Of a stretch of 12,987 nt of DNA, positions 12,976-12,987 are shown one piece after another. Below the pieces are notes generated by a model. It ran no database searches. It was not told where the DNA came from and saw only the letters and a list, made by a program, of their open reading frames with translations. Position 1 is the first letter of the stretch, and each line of letters starts with the position of its first letter. Origin of the DNA: Spirochaetales bacterium (lineage in GTDB: Bacteria > Spirochaetota > Spirochaetia > DSM-2461); the NCBI GenBank assembly GCA_002748225.1, contig PDRU01000122.1, positions 1 through 12,987 of the forward strand, read 5' to 3'. The translations under genes and the position numbers were made by a program.

Positions 12976-12987
12976 GCAGTGGGAACT

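Overview
The window reads like a stretch of a spirochaete chromosome. The evidence is two lipoprotein-type signal peptides, a sugar-binding protein whose N-terminus ends in the LWAGGDSEE pattern common in Sphaerochaeta/Treponema/Spirochaeta solute-binding proteins, strong AAGGAGG-type ribosome sites and near-consensus sigma-70 promoters. The phylum is inferred from these traits; there is no marker gene to prove it.

Region 1 (1-4800) is a redox module. After the tail of an unidentified membrane protein come two divergently transcribed extracytoplasmic flavoprotein reductases, at 443-2710 (-) and 2985-4742 (+). Both are predicted lipoproteins and both combine an FAD-binding fumarate-reductase-like domain with an FMN_bind domain carrying a flavinylation motif, SGAT or SGAS. 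The domain order is reversed between them. They share a 274-bp AT-rich promoter region with two back-to-back consensus promoters, and each gene ends in a strong intrinsic terminator. The (+) enzyme keeps fumarate-reductase-type active-site residues; the (-) enzyme seems to lack the acid arginine and probably acts on something else.

Region 2 (4815-5500) holds a purine phosphoribosyltransferase of the yeast Hpt1/XPRT type. Its upstream region is occupied by a dispersed copy of a repeat whose other copies lie at the right end of the window. A fragment resembling the 3' end of the same phosphoribosyltransferase gene lies at 297-341.

Region 3 (5503-12679) is a glucuronide-utilisation locus: a two-transmembrane AraC-type regulator, a solute-binding protein, two ABC permeases and a GH2 beta-glucuronidase carrying both catalytic glutamates and the N-x-K uronate-recognition motif. 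The ABC ATPase is not encoded here and is presumably a shared one elsewhere. The regulator probably senses an extracytoplasmic ligand and acts on paired TGAGT repeats upstream of the binding-protein gene.

Region 4 (12630-12987) contains tRNA-Leu(CAA) on the minus strand, followed downstream by about 1.7 tandem copies of a 158-bp unit. Each unit carries an exact copy of the last 18 nt of the tRNA. The repeat has grown into the 3' end of the beta-glucuronidase gene and supplies its last codons and stop. The units encode two hairpins with identical AGGAG loops, and the differences seen between copies keep the stems paired only if the RNA is read on the tRNA strand. This tRNA-linked repeat is the most unusual thing in the window; its layout recalls the repeats downstream of E. 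coli tyrT.
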